Shown here: positions 1 through 8,483 of the stretch, one piece after another | Layout: each line of letters starts with the position of its first letter | How positions within the stretch are numbered: position 1 is the stretch's first letter | Assembly (NCBI RefSeq): GCF_003324565.1 | Contig: NZ_QOLA01000009.1 | Location: 208,196-272,195, forward strand | DNA: 64,000 nt | Reading direction: 5' to 3' | Source of the DNA: Streptomyces sp. SDr-06 | GTDB taxonomy: Bacteria > Actinomycetota > Actinomycetes > Streptomycetales > Streptomycetaceae | Notes under the pieces: generated by a model | Databases searched by the model: none | What the model saw: only the letters and a program-made list of their open reading frames with translations | What the model was told of the DNA's origin: nothing | Made by a program: the position numbers and the translations under genes

Positions 1-139
1 TGTCGAGGGCGGCGTGCACGGCTCGCAGCGAGCGCTCCAGGTCCTGCTGCGAGCGGCTGTAGCCCCAGCTCATCGGCATGCAGCCGAGTCCTATCGCACC
101 CGCCCGCAGGGCCCCCGCCCCGATTGTCCTGCGCTCCAC
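1..139 (-). CDS. Aldo/keto reductase, N-terminal fragment
   Basis: The minus strand from a GTG at 139 reads VERRTIGAGALRAGAIGLGC followed by MPMSWGYS and a helix rich in E, R and L. The IGLGCMPMSWGY stretch is the typical first beta-strand of NADPH-dependent aldo/keto reductases (TIM-barrel oxidoreductases). Only about 46 residues lie in the window, so the catalytic Asp/Tyr/Lys/His tetrad and the substrate cannot be judged. The gene is divergent from the 2-hydroxyacid dehydrogenase that starts at 214, and the 74 bases between them must hold both promoters. Confidence 0.7.
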   Translation of the reverse strand, partial: MERRTIGAGALRAGAIGLGCMPMSWGYSRSQQDLERSLRAVHAALD

Positions 140-213
140 CTGGCCGGATCCCTCCCTCGTCGCTCCCCAAACTAACCTCTGGCCCCGGACACGCTTCGCA
201 TAGCCTCCTGACC

Positions 214-1155
214 ATGACTGCAGACGTGTGGCTCCCCTTCGACCCGGCCGAGATCCCGGGTCTTCCCGCCTCTCTCGCCTACCGGTTCTGGGACGGCGGC
301 CCCGACTACCCGGCCGACCCGGCCGACTGCGCCGTCTACGTGGTCCCGTACATGAAGCCCTCCGAGATCGCGGTCCGCCCGCTCGCCGCCATGACGGGCC
401 TGCGCGTCGTGCAGACGCTGACCGCCGGGATCGACCACGTACAGCCCGGCATCGGGCTGCTGCCGCCGGGCGTGCGGCTGTGCAACGCCCGCGGGGTGCA
501 CGAGGCGTCCACCGCCGAGCTCGCCCTGACGCTCGTCCTCGCCTCGCTGCGCGGGATCCCCGGCTTCGTCCAGGGACAGGAGCGGCAGGAGTGGCGCTCG
601 GGGTTCTATCCGGCCCTGGCCGACAAGTCGGTCCTGATCGTCGGGTACGGGTCGATCGGCGCCGCCATCGAGGACCGGCTCGCCCCCTTCGAGTGCGCGC
701 GGGTGGCGCGCGTCGCGCGCTCCTGGCGTACAACGGAGCGCGGCGAAGTGCACGCATGGACCGATTTGCCCGCTCTGCTCCCGGAGGCGGACGTCGTCAT
801 CGTCTCCACGCCGCTCACCGAGAGCACGAAGGGCCTGGTGGACGCCGAGTTCCTGGCCCGGCTCAGGGACGGGGCGCTCCTGGTGAACGTGGCGCGCGGC
901 CCGGTGGTCGACACGAAGGCGCTGCTCGCCGAGGTGGAGTCCGGGCGCCTGCATGCGGCACTGGATGTCACGGACCCCGAGCCGCTGCCCGTGGGGCACC
1001 CGCTGTGGCAGGCGCCCAATGTCCTCATCAGCCCGCACGTGGGCGGCTCCAGCTCCGCTTTCCTGCCCCGCGCCAAGCGGCTGCTGGCCGCTCAGCTCAC
1101 CCGCTTCGCGGCCCAAGAGCCGCTCGCCAACGTGGTTCTGACGACGGATCAGTAA
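214..1155 (+). CDS. D-2-hydroxyacid dehydrogenase family protein
   Basis: A 313-residue NAD(P)-dependent dehydrogenase of the D-isomer 2-hydroxyacid family. It has a Rossmann glycine motif GYGSIGAAI near residue 148, and the three catalytic positions are visible: Arg in VNVARGPVVD, Glu in DVTDPEPLP, and His in LISPHVGG near the end. The ATG at 214 is chosen because the frame upstream of it is low-complexity and runs into the divergent aldo/keto reductase start. The natural substrate (a 2-keto or 2-hydroxy acid, glyoxylate/hydroxypyruvate type) cannot be read from sequence. It is not part of the ilv operon. Confidence 0.85.
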   Translation: MTADVWLPFDPAEIPGLPASLAYRFWDGGPDYPADPADCAVYVVPYMKPSEIAVRPLAAMTGLRVVQTLTAGIDHVQPGIGLLPPGVRLCNARGVHEASTAELALTLVLASLRGIPGFVQGQERQEWRSGFYPALADKSVLIVGYGSIGAAIEDRLAPFECARVARVARSWRTTERGEVHAWTDLPALLPEADVVIVSTPLTESTKGLVDAEFLARLRDGALLVNVARGPVVDTKALLAEVESGRLHAALDVTDPEPLPVGHPLWQAPNVLISPHVGGSSSAFLPRAKRLLAAQLTRFAAQEPLANVVLTTDQ

Positions 1156-1545
1156 CGCTCCGCAGCGGTTCGGGTGCACCCGGTGCCCACATGACTCCAG
1201 GCTGTCACTGAGCGTATAAGGGCTATGTCCCTGAGTGACGAGACTGGTGTATCGTCCCGACCGGGGGCCGGCGCCGTGCGTCTACGGCGCGGGGGAGCGA
1301 TCACTGCGAGGGGGGCGACGGGCGATGCACGGCCAATGGACGAACGATCCGACGCGGTGGAGCCGCCTGCGGCAACCCCGCGCGCATCGCGCAATGATGC
1401 GCCGCGGTGGAGCGGCGAGCGCCGAGGCGATAAACGGCACAACGACCAACCGCGCCCAGGAGCACGGCTCCCGGCGCGGCGATACCGGCTCCCGGCGCCG
1501 GCCGGGAGGGGTCCCGCGGCCGGCCCGGTGGCGGGGAGCGGTCCG
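1156..1545. other. Intergenic region upstream of the GGDEF/EAL gene
   Basis: The reading frame of the downstream gene stays open through this stretch back to an ATG at 1225. Its third codon positions here are poor in G/C (AGT, ACT, GGT, GTA, AAA and similar) and the translation is Arg/Pro/Gly low complexity, so I treat it as untranslated leader and promoter DNA. I see no convincing terminator after the dehydrogenase gene. Confidence 0.45.
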
Positions 1546-4419
1546 GTGAGCGCGCCCGGAGCGATCCTGACGCGGCCGCCCATGACCACGGGGGGCGGAG
1601 CCGGCATGGTGTCCCAGCTGGTGCTCGCGCTGATCTGCGCCGGATATGCCACCGGCGCATTCCTCGGCTGGGGTTCCGAGCAACTCGCTCTTGTCATGGG
1701 TGACTTCGGCCTCTCCGGCGCGGCGGTGGTCGCCTCGGTCTCCTGCTTCCGGTACGCCCGGAGCGGGGCCACCGAGAGCGAGAACAGCTTTCGGCCCGCC
1801 TGGCTGCTGTTCTCCTTCTCCTCCGCCATGGCCGCCTGCGGCAACGGAGTCTGGGGCTGGTACGAGGTCGTGCTCCGGCGCGGCGTGCCCACCCCCTCGC
1901 CCGCCGACTTCTTCTTCCTCTGCTTCGCGCCGCCCGCCATCGTGGGCCTGCTCGTCCTCGCCAAGCGCCCCGTCACCAGGGCCGGTTGGGTCTGCCTGGC
2001 CCTCGACTCCTGGCTCATCGGCGGCTCGCTGCTCACCCTGTCCTGGAGCCTGGCCCTCGCGCGCACGGCCCACGAGGGGGAGGGCGAGGGCGTCGCGCAC
2101 GCCACCCTCACGCTCGCCTATCCGCTGCTCGACATCGTGCTGGTCAGCATGGTGCTCGCGCTGCACTTCCGGCGCTCGTCGGCCAACCGGTCCGCGGTGA
2201 ACACCGCGATCGCGGCGCTCGCCCTCACCGTGCTGTGCGACGCCCTGTTCACCTCGCCGCTGCTGCGCGAGCACTACCGCTCGGGCCAGCTCCTGGACGC
2301 CGGCTGGTTCGCCGGATCCCTGCTGCTCGCGTACGCCCCCTGGGGGGCCCGCCGGTCTCCCGCCGCACCGCCCCGCCCGCCGGCGGCCGCCCCGCCGGCC
2401 GCCCGCCCTGCCCCCGGCCGCGGCCGCTCGCACGCCCTGCCGGTGACGCGGCCGCTCGCCAGCTCGCTGGCCGCGCTCACGCCGTACCTCGCGGCCGCCG
2501 TGTGCACCCTGGGCATCCTCTACAACGTCATCGAGGGCCACCGGGTCGACCGCATGGTCGTCTTCACCGGCTGCACCGTGGTGCTCGCCCTGGTCGTCCG
2601 CCAGGGGATCATGCTGCTCGACAACATCGCGCTCACCCACGAACTGGCCCAGAAGGAGAACCACTTCCGCTCCCTGGTGCAGGGCTCCAGCGACGTCATC
2701 ATGATCGCCGCGCCCACCGGGATGCTGCGGTACGTGAGCCCGGCCGCGGCCGGCGTCTACGGGCGGGACGCGGAGGAGCTGGTGGGCTCCGAGCTCGCCT
2801 CGCTCATCCACCCCGAGGACCTGGGCCGGGTGGTGCACGAGGTGCGCCGGTTTCTGGCGGCGCCGCCCGCCGAGGAGCCCACGACGCGGATCGAGTGCCG
2901 CTTCAAGTCGGGGACCGGCGAGTGGCTCAACGTGGAGTCCACCGTCAACCGCCACCAGGGCGGGCTCATTCTCAACAGCCGCGACGTCACCGAACGGGTG
3001 CGCCTCCAGGCGCAGTTGGAGCACAACGCCGAACACGACCCGCTCACCGACCTGCCCAACCGCGCCCTGTTCACCAAGCGGGTGCGCAAGGCGCTCGGCG
3101 GGCGGCGCAACTCCGACCCCGGCACGGCCGTGCTCTTCATCGACCTCGACGGCTTCAAGCAGGTCAACGACACCATCGGCCACCAGGCGGGCGACGAACT
3201 GCTCATCCAGGCCGCCCGCAGGCTCCAGGAGTCGGTACGGGCCGGCGACACCGCGGCCCGGCTCGGCGGCGACGAGTTCGCCGCGCTGATCCTGGGCGAC
3301 GGCACCCGCGACCGCGCGGCCCGCGAGTACCACGTCAGGGAGATCGCCGACAGACTGCGCCTCACCCTGTCGCAGCCCTACCAGATCGACGGCAACGATG
3401 TCCGGGTCGCCGCCTCCATCGGCGTGGCCTTCGCCGAGCCCGGCGTCACCGCGGGCGAGCTGCTGCGCAACGCCGACCTCGCGATGTACCGGGCCAAGAA
3501 GGGCGGCAAGAACCGGGTCGAGCTGTACGCCCCTCAGATGCAGGCCGAGGTCGTCCGCAAGACCGAGCTCGCGGCCCGGCTGCGCACGGCGCTGAACGAG
3601 GGCGAGTTCGCGGTGCTGCACGAGCCCGTCGTCGACCTCACCACCGGCGAGGTCTCCGCGGTGGCCGCCCAGGCCCGGTGGAGATCAGCCCAGGGCATCC
3701 TGTTCACCCCGGCCGAATTCCTGCGGGTCGCCGACGAGAGCGAGCGTGCCGCGGAGCTGAGCCGCTGGCTGCTCGAAGAGGCCGTCGAGCAGGCCGCCGA
3801 CCGCATGCGGGCGGGCCACGACGCACCCGTCTCGATCCGCCTCCCGGCCCGGCGGCTGCTCGACAAGTCGATGCCGCTCGGCTCCGTGGAAGCCCTCCTG
3901 ACCAGGCACGGACTGCCCTCCGGCGCCCTGATCATCGAGCTCGCCGACAGCGACCCCAGGATCTCCTTCGACGAGCTGGAGCGGCGCCTGGTCGGCCTGC
4001 GCAGGCTCGGCGTACGGATCGCGCTCGACGGCTTCGGCAGCGGCTACGCGGCGATCAACGCCCTGCGCCGGCTCCCCATCGACGTACTGAAACTGGACAG
4101 AGGCCTGGTCGAGGGCGTCGTCGAGTCGGCCCGTCTGCACAAGATCACCGCGGGGCTGCTCCGGATCGCCTGCGATCTCGGCATGCAGTCGGTGGCCGAC
4201 GGGGTGGACGTGCCGGAGCAGGTCCTGGCGCTGCGCGCCATGGGGTGCACGCACGGGCAGGGCATGGCGTTCTCCGGGCCGCTGGACGAGTACCGGCTGC
4301 GCAGGGCGCTGCTGCGGGGCGAGTACCCGGTGCCTGGCGGGGCCGCGCTCCCCGTGCTCAGTGGCCGAAGGGGACCGCTGCTCGGCTCAAATAATGAGAC
4401 GCCCGTCCCACCTACTTGA
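1546..4419 (+). CDS. Membrane PAS-GGDEF-EAL protein, probable diguanylate cyclase with degenerate EAL
   Basis: A 957-residue c-di-GMP protein. About ten hydrophobic segments occupy residues 20-370. A PAS domain follows (NHFRSLVQGSSDVIMIA onward, about 375-490), then GGDEF (about 505-665) and an EAL-type domain (about 680-930). The GGDEF signature is intact at 574-578, with an RxxD inhibitory site (RAGD, 565-568) five residues upstream. The EAL tripeptide is replaced by A707-A708-Q709, and the usual DDFGTG reads DGFGSG at 828-833, so phosphodiesterase activity is doubtful. I chose the GTG at 1546 because GGGAG lies 7 bases upstream and coding bias begins here; the alternatives are ATG 1579 and ATG 1225. 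The position next to ilvB matches a c-di-GMP gene of S. coelicolor (SCO5511, from memory). Confidence 0.85.
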   Translation: MSAPGAILTRPPMTTGGGAGMVSQLVLALICAGYATGAFLGWGSEQLALVMGDFGLSGAAVVASVSCFRYARSGATESENSFRPAWLLFSFSSAMAACGNGVWGWYEVVLRRGVPTPSPADFFFLCFAPPAIVGLLVLAKRPVTRAGWVCLALDSWLIGGSLLTLSWSLALARTAHEGEGEGVAHATLTLAYPLLDIVLVSMVLALHFRRSSANRSAVNTAIAALALTVLCDALFTSPLLREHYRSGQLLDAGWFAGSLLLAYAPWGARRSPAAPPRPPAAAPPAARPAPGRGRSHALPVTRPLASSLAALTPYLAAAVCTLGILYNVIEGHRVDRMVVFTGCTVVLALVVRQGIMLLDNIALTHELAQKENHFRSLVQGSSDVIMIAAPTGMLRYVSPAAAGVYGRDAEELVGSELASLIHPEDLGRVVHEVRRFLAAPPAEEPTTRIECRFKSGTGEWLNVESTVNRHQGGLILNSRDVTERVRLQAQLEHNAEHDPLTDLPNRALFTKRVRKALGGRRNSDPGTAVLFIDLDGFKQVNDTIGHQAGDELLIQAARRLQESVRAGDTAARLGGDEFAALILGDGTRDRAAREYHVREIADRLRLTLSQPYQIDGNDVRVAASIGVAFAEPGVTAGELLRNADLAMYRAKKGGKNRVELYAPQMQAEVVRKTELAARLRTALNEGEFAVLHEPVVDLTTGEVSAVAAQARWRSAQGILFTPAEFLRVADESERAAELSRWLLEEAVEQAADRMRAGHDAPVSIRLPARRLLDKSMPLGSVEALLTRHGLPSGALIIELADSDPRISFDELERRLVGLRRLGVRIALDGFGSGYAAINALRRLPIDVLKLDRGLVEGVVESARLHKITAGLLRIACDLGMQSVADGVDVPEQVLALRAMGCTHGQGMAFSGPLDEYRLRRALLRGEYPVPGGAALPVLSGRRGPLLGSNNETPVPPT

Positions 4420-4452
4420 CACCACCTGCGCGCCGGGGGGAGGGTCAATGCC

Positions 4453-4494
4453 ATGCGCACCCGAATTCTCGTACTTGGAAAGCGCGTCGGCTGA
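4453..4494 (+). CDS. ilvB leader peptide (attenuation uORF)
   Basis: ATG at 4453 encodes MRTRILVLGKRVG and then TGA. The central Ile-Leu-Val-Leu run (ATT CTC GTA CTT) plus a later Val makes ribosome progress depend on branched-chain aminoacyl-tRNAs. It lies about 160 bases before ilvB and is followed by two hairpins. Such leaders upstream of actinobacterial ilvB operons have been described as transcription attenuators. It is too short for ordinary gene finding; the coding call rests on the codon run and the position. Confidence 0.8.
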   Translation: MRTRILVLGKRVG

Positions 4495-4495
4495 A

Positions 4496-4571
4496 GCGGA
4501 GCCCCATGCAGGCTCCGCAGACCGCACCCGACGCGCTCCCCTCGCTTGCCTCACGGCACGAGGGGTTTTTT
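4496..4571 (+). promoter_or_regulatory. ilvB attenuator: early hairpin and terminator hairpin
   Basis: A first hairpin pairs GCGGAGCC (4496-4503) with GGCTCCGC (4511-4518), right after the leader stop codon. A second pairs CCCCTCG (4538-4544) with CGAGGGG (4559-4565) and is followed by TTTTTT (4566-4571), a proper intrinsic terminator 80 bases before the ilvB start. The layout of leader peptide, competing hairpins and terminator fits ribosome-mediated attenuation. I did not calculate the alternative antiterminator pairing. Confidence 0.75.
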
Positions 4572-4652
4572 GTTGCACTGGCACCCCTCAAGCACCACAG
4601 CGATCTCGACCAAACCCCCGCAAAAACCCTCAGCTTCGAGAAGAGAATGCCG

Positions 4653-6515
4653 ATGACCGAGCAGGCCACCGGGGCCCACCATCCGCAGCCGCGGCCCCGT
4701 AACGGCGGACACCAGTCCGCGACCGTTGAGCACGTCACGGGCGCGAAGTCCCTCATCCGTTCTCTCGAGGAAGTCGGGGCGGAGGTCGTGTTCGGGATTC
4801 CGGGCGGCGCCATCCTGCCGGCGTACGACCCGATGATGGACTCCACCCGGGTCCGTCACGTGCTGGTGCGGCACGAGCAGGGCGCGGGGCACGCGGCCAC
4901 GGGGTATGCCCAGGCCACCGGCAAGGTCGGGGTGTGCATGGCGACGTCGGGGCCGGGCGCCACCAACCTGGTGACGCCGATCGCGGACGCGCACATGGAT
5001 TCGGTGCCGCTGGTCGCGATCACCGGTCAGGTCTCCTCCAAGGCGATCGGTACGGACGCCTTCCAGGAGGCGGACATCGTCGGCATCACGATGCCGATCA
5101 CCAAGCACAACTTCCTGGTCACCAAGGCGGAGGACATCCCGCGGACCATCGCCGAGGCGTTCCACATCGCCTCGACGGGCCGTCCGGGCCCGGTCCTGGT
5201 CGACATCGCCAAGGACGCCCTCCAGGCGCAGACCACCTTCGCCTGGCCGCCGCAGACCGACCTGCCGGGCTACCGGCCGGTCACCAAGCCGCACGCCAAG
5301 CAGATCCGCGAGGCCGCCAAGCTGATCGTGGCGGCCAAGCGCCCGGTCCTGTACGTCGGCGGCGGCGTCCTGAAGTCCGGCGCGACCGCCGAGCTGAAGG
5401 TCCTCGCGGAGCTCACCGGAGCGCCCGTCACCACCACCCTGATGGCGCTCGGCGCCTTCCCCGACAGCCACCCGCTGCACGTGGGAATGCCCGGCATGCA
5501 CGGTGCGGTCACCGCCGTCACCGCGCTGCAGAAGTCGGACCTGCTCATCGCGCTCGGCACCCGCTTCGACGACCGCGTCACCGGCAAGCTGGACAGCTTC
5601 GCGCCATTCGCCAAGGTCATCCACGCGGACATCGACCCGGCCGAGATCGGCAAGAACCGCGAGGTCGACGTCCCGATCGTGGGTGACGCCCGCGAGGTCA
5701 TCGCCGACCTGGTCCAGGCCGTCCAGGCCGAGTACTCCGAGGGCCACAAGGGCGACTACAGCGCCTGGTGGAAGGACCTCAACCGGTGGCGCGAGACGTA
5801 CCCGCTGGGCTACGACGAGCCGAACGACGGCACGCTGTCGCCGCAGCGGGTCATCCAGCGCATCGGTGAGCTGGCGGACCCGGACACCATCTACGCGGCC
5901 GGGGTCGGCCAGCACCAGATGTGGGCCGCGCACTTCGTGAACTACGAACTGCCCGCCACCTGGCTGAACTCGGGCGGCGCCGGGACCATGGGCTACGCGG
6001 TCCCGGCCGCGATGGGCGCCAAGGCCGGTCAGCCGGACCGGATGGTCTGGGCGATCGACGGCGACGGCTGCTTCCAGATGACCAACCAGGAACTGACCAC
6101 CTGCGCGCTGAACAACATCCCGATCAAGGTCGCCATCATCAACAACGGTGCGCTCGGGATGGTCCGCCAGTGGCAGACCCTGTTCTACAACCAGCGCTAC
6201 TCCAACACGGTGCTGCACTCCGGTCCGGAGGACGGCGTCGCCGCCGAGGGCAAGCCGAGCGGCGGCACCCGTGTCCCGGACTTCGTCAAGCTGTCCGAGG
6301 CGATGGGCTGCTACGCGATCCGCTGTGAGCGTCCCGAGGACCTGGACAAGGTCATCGAGGAGGCGAACTCGATCAACGACCGTCCGGTCGTGATCGACTT
6401 CATCGTCCACGAGGACGCGCAGGTGTGGCCGATGGTCGCCGCCGGCACCTCCAACGACGAGGTCATGGCCGCCCGCGGCGTCCGCCCCGACTTCGGCGAC
6501 AACGAAGACGACTGA
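4653..6515 (+). CDS. ilvB: Acetolactate synthase large (catalytic) subunit
   Basis: A 620-residue ThDP- and FAD-dependent enzyme. It condenses two pyruvates to acetolactate (Val/Leu) or pyruvate with 2-ketobutyrate to acetohydroxybutyrate (Ile). The N-terminal PYR domain carries the activating Glu75 in RHEQGAGHAA; the central FAD-type domain follows; the C-terminal PP domain has the thiamine motif starting GDGCFQMT and ending INN. The start is MTEQATG at 4653; an ATG two codons earlier (4647) is possible. The gene begins the ilvBNC run, ilvN follows 26 bases after its stop, and the leader peptide and attenuator above probably control it. Confidence 0.96.
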   Translation: MTEQATGAHHPQPRPRNGGHQSATVEHVTGAKSLIRSLEEVGAEVVFGIPGGAILPAYDPMMDSTRVRHVLVRHEQGAGHAATGYAQATGKVGVCMATSGPGATNLVTPIADAHMDSVPLVAITGQVSSKAIGTDAFQEADIVGITMPITKHNFLVTKAEDIPRTIAEAFHIASTGRPGPVLVDIAKDALQAQTTFAWPPQTDLPGYRPVTKPHAKQIREAAKLIVAAKRPVLYVGGGVLKSGATAELKVLAELTGAPVTTTLMALGAFPDSHPLHVGMPGMHGAVTAVTALQKSDLLIALGTRFDDRVTGKLDSFAPFAKVIHADIDPAEIGKNREVDVPIVGDAREVIADLVQAVQAEYSEGHKGDYSAWWKDLNRWRETYPLGYDEPNDGTLSPQRVIQRIGELADPDTIYAAGVGQHQMWAAHFVNYELPATWLNSGGAGTMGYAVPAAMGAKAGQPDRMVWAIDGDGCFQMTNQELTTCALNNIPIKVAIINNGALGMVRQWQTLFYNQRYSNTVLHSGPEDGVAAEGKPSGGTRVPDFVKLSEAMGCYAIRCERPEDLDKVIEEANSINDRPVVIDFIVHEDAQVWPMVAAGTSNDEVMAARGVRPDFGDNEDD

Positions 6516-6541
6516 GAGCTGTAGGAAGAGGTAAGAGGCTC

Positions 6542-7069
6542 ATGTCCACCAAGCACACGCTCTCGGTCCTGGTCGAGAACACCCCCGGCATCCTCGCCCG
6601 GATCGCCGCCCTGTTCTCCCGCCGCGGCTTCAACATCGACTCGCTCGCGGTCGGTGTCACCGAGCACCCCGACATCTCCCGCATCACCATCGTGGTCAAT
6701 GTCGAGGACCTGCCCCTGGAGCAGGTGACCAAGCAGCTCAACAAGCTCGTCAACGTCCTGAAGATCGTCGAACTCGAGCCCAGCGCTGCGATCCAGCGCG
6801 AGCTCGTCCTGGTGAAGGTGCGTGCCGACAACGAAACGCGCTCCCAGATCGTCGAGATCGTCCAGCTGTTCCGCGCCAAGACCGTGGACGTCTCGCCCGA
6901 GGCCGTGACCATCGAGGCCACCGGCGGCGCCGACAAGCTGGAGGCCATGCTGAAGATGCTGGAGCAGTTCGGCATCAAGGAGCTCGTCCAGTCCGGCACG
7001 ATCGCCATAGGGCGCGGCGCCCGGTCCATCACGGACCGCTCGCTGCGCGCCCTGGACCGCAGCGCCTGA
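6542..7069 (+). CDS. ilvN: Acetolactate synthase small (regulatory) subunit
   Basis: 175 residues. It opens with an ACT domain (LSVLVENTPGILARIAALFS, residues 5-24) and ends with the conserved C-terminal ALS-regulatory domain (ELVQSGTIAIGRGAR). It binds IlvB, raises its activity and confers feedback inhibition by branched-chain amino acids, usually valine. GAAGAGG just before the ATG at 6542 is the ribosome binding site. The length is normal for the family. It is cotranscribed with ilvB by spacing. Confidence 0.96.
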   Translation: MSTKHTLSVLVENTPGILARIAALFSRRGFNIDSLAVGVTEHPDISRITIVVNVEDLPLEQVTKQLNKLVNVLKIVELEPSAAIQRELVLVKVRADNETRSQIVEIVQLFRAKTVDVSPEAVTIEATGGADKLEAMLKMLEQFGIKELVQSGTIAIGRGARSITDRSLRALDRSA

Positions 7070-7178
7070 GCCCTCGCCGACCCGGGCCTGACCCGCCCGT
7101 ATCGCGAGACTCACCCATTCCTCACTCACCCCCACCGATACGGTGGACGCAACACCAGCACACCAAGGAGATATCCCA

Positions 7179-8180
7179 GTGGCCGAGCTGTTCTACGACG
7201 ACGATGCCGACCTGTCCATCATCCAGGGCCGCAAGGTCGCGGTGATCGGTTACGGCAGCCAGGGCCACGCCCACGCGCTGTCGCTCCGTGACTCGGGTGT
7301 CGACGTCCGCGTCGGTCTGCACGAGGGCTCCAAGTCCAAGGCGAAGGCCGAGGAGCAGGGCCTGCGCGTGGTGACGCCGTCCGAGGCCGCGGCCGAGGCC
7401 GACGTCATCATGATCCTGGTCCCGGACCCGATCCAGGCCCAGGTCTACGAGGAGTCCATCAAGGACAACCTGAAGGACGGCGACGCGCTCTTCTTCGGCC
7501 ACGGCCTGAACATCCGCTTCGGCTTCATCAAGCCCCCGGCCAACGTGACCGTCGCGATGGTCGCGCCCAAGGGCCCCGGTCACCTGGTGCGCCGTCAGTA
7601 CGAGGAGGGCCGCGGCGTTCCGTGCATCGTGGCCGTCGAGCAGGACCCGCAGGGCAACGGCCTGGCGCTGGCGCTCTCGTACGCCAAGGGCATCGGCGGC
7701 ACCCGGGCCGGCGTCATCAAGACGACGTTCACCGAGGAGACCGAGACCGACCTGTTCGGTGAGCAGGCCGTGCTGTGCGGTGGTACCGCGGCGCTGGTCA
7801 AGGCGGGCTTCGAGACGCTGACCGAGGCCGGTTACCAGCCGGAGATCGCGTACTTCGAGTGCCTGCACGAGCTGAAGCTGATCGTGGACCTCATGTACGA
7901 GGGCGGTCTGGAGAAGATGCGCTGGTCGATCTCGGAGACCGCGGAGTGGGGCGACTACGTCACCGGTCCGCGCATCATCACCGCCGACACCAAGGCCGAG
8001 ATGAAGAAGGTCCTCGCCGAGATCCAGGACGGCACGTTCGCCAAGAACTGGATGGACGAGTACCACGGCGGCCTGAAGAAGTACAACGAGTACAAGACGC
8101 AGGACTCCGAGCACCTCCTGGAGACCACCGGCAAGGAGCTGCGCAAGCTCATGAGCTGGGTGCAGAACGACGAGGCGTAA
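7179..8180 (+). CDS. ilvC: Ketol-acid reductoisomerase (NADP+), class I
   Basis: 333 residues, typical of class I KARI. The N-terminal Rossmann motif GYGSQGHAHALSLRDSG is near residue 23, and the C-terminal knotted domain carries the Mg-binding stretch ECLHELKLIVDLMYEGG. It converts acetolactate or acetohydroxybutyrate to the 2,3-dihydroxy acid. The start is the GTG at 7179, set by the AAGGAGAT ribosome binding site at 7165-7172. It lies 109 bases after ilvN, so it may have a promoter of its own as well as readthrough from ilvBN, and it ends at a strong terminator. Confidence 0.96.
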   Translation: MAELFYDDDADLSIIQGRKVAVIGYGSQGHAHALSLRDSGVDVRVGLHEGSKSKAKAEEQGLRVVTPSEAAAEADVIMILVPDPIQAQVYEESIKDNLKDGDALFFGHGLNIRFGFIKPPANVTVAMVAPKGPGHLVRRQYEEGRGVPCIVAVEQDPQGNGLALALSYAKGIGGTRAGVIKTTFTEETETDLFGEQAVLCGGTAALVKAGFETLTEAGYQPEIAYFECLHELKLIVDLMYEGGLEKMRWSISETAEWGDYVTGPRIITADTKAEMKKVLAEIQDGTFAKNWMDEYHGGLKKYNEYKTQDSEHLLETTGKELRKLMSWVQNDEA

Positions 8181-8187
8181 GCCGTAC

Positions 8188-8230
8188 GTCGGCGGGGCCG
8201 GGCACGCTCTTCGTGTCCGGCCCCGCCGAC
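8188..8230 (+). terminator. Terminator after ilvC
   Basis: GTCGGCGGGGCCGG pairs perfectly with CCGGCCCCGCCGAC across a 15-base loop, 7 bases after the ilvC stop. There is no T run, as is common for Streptomyces terminators. The remaining 250 bases up to serA contain no gene and presumably hold the serA promoter. Confidence 0.75.
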
Positions 8231-8483
8231 CCCTGCGCGACCATGGACACCACGTCCAACCCCCATCGGGTGATCCTGCCTTCGTGGCGGAAAACCATGG
8301 GGGGAGCAGCACTACACTGCTCAGCAACACAAACGCGTCAGGCCCACAGCGTCGTGCGTCTTCCACGCGGCACAGCGACCCCGAGGAATTGCCGGCACGC
8401 CCCGAAATTCCCCGGCGCCGCTGCCCCTCCACCGCCTGCGGCCGTCGGGACGGCCGTCCGCAAAGGATTCAGTGAGGACCCAC

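Noticed and set aside
172..1179. Long minus-strand reading frame over the hydroxyacid dehydrogenase gene
   Set aside because: It is a high-GC shadow: low-complexity Arg/Gly/Pro translation with no family resemblance, while the plus strand has clear enzyme motifs.
1205..1238. TCACT and AGTGA half-sites upstream of the GGDEF/EAL gene as a BldD box
   Set aside because: BldD half-sites are normally separated by about a base; here the spacer is 24 bases and no other BldD feature is seen.
4416..4652. N-terminal extension of ilvB from 4416
   Set aside because: It would run through the leader peptide and terminator in another frame, has no ribosome binding site, and lacks homology to acetolactate synthases.
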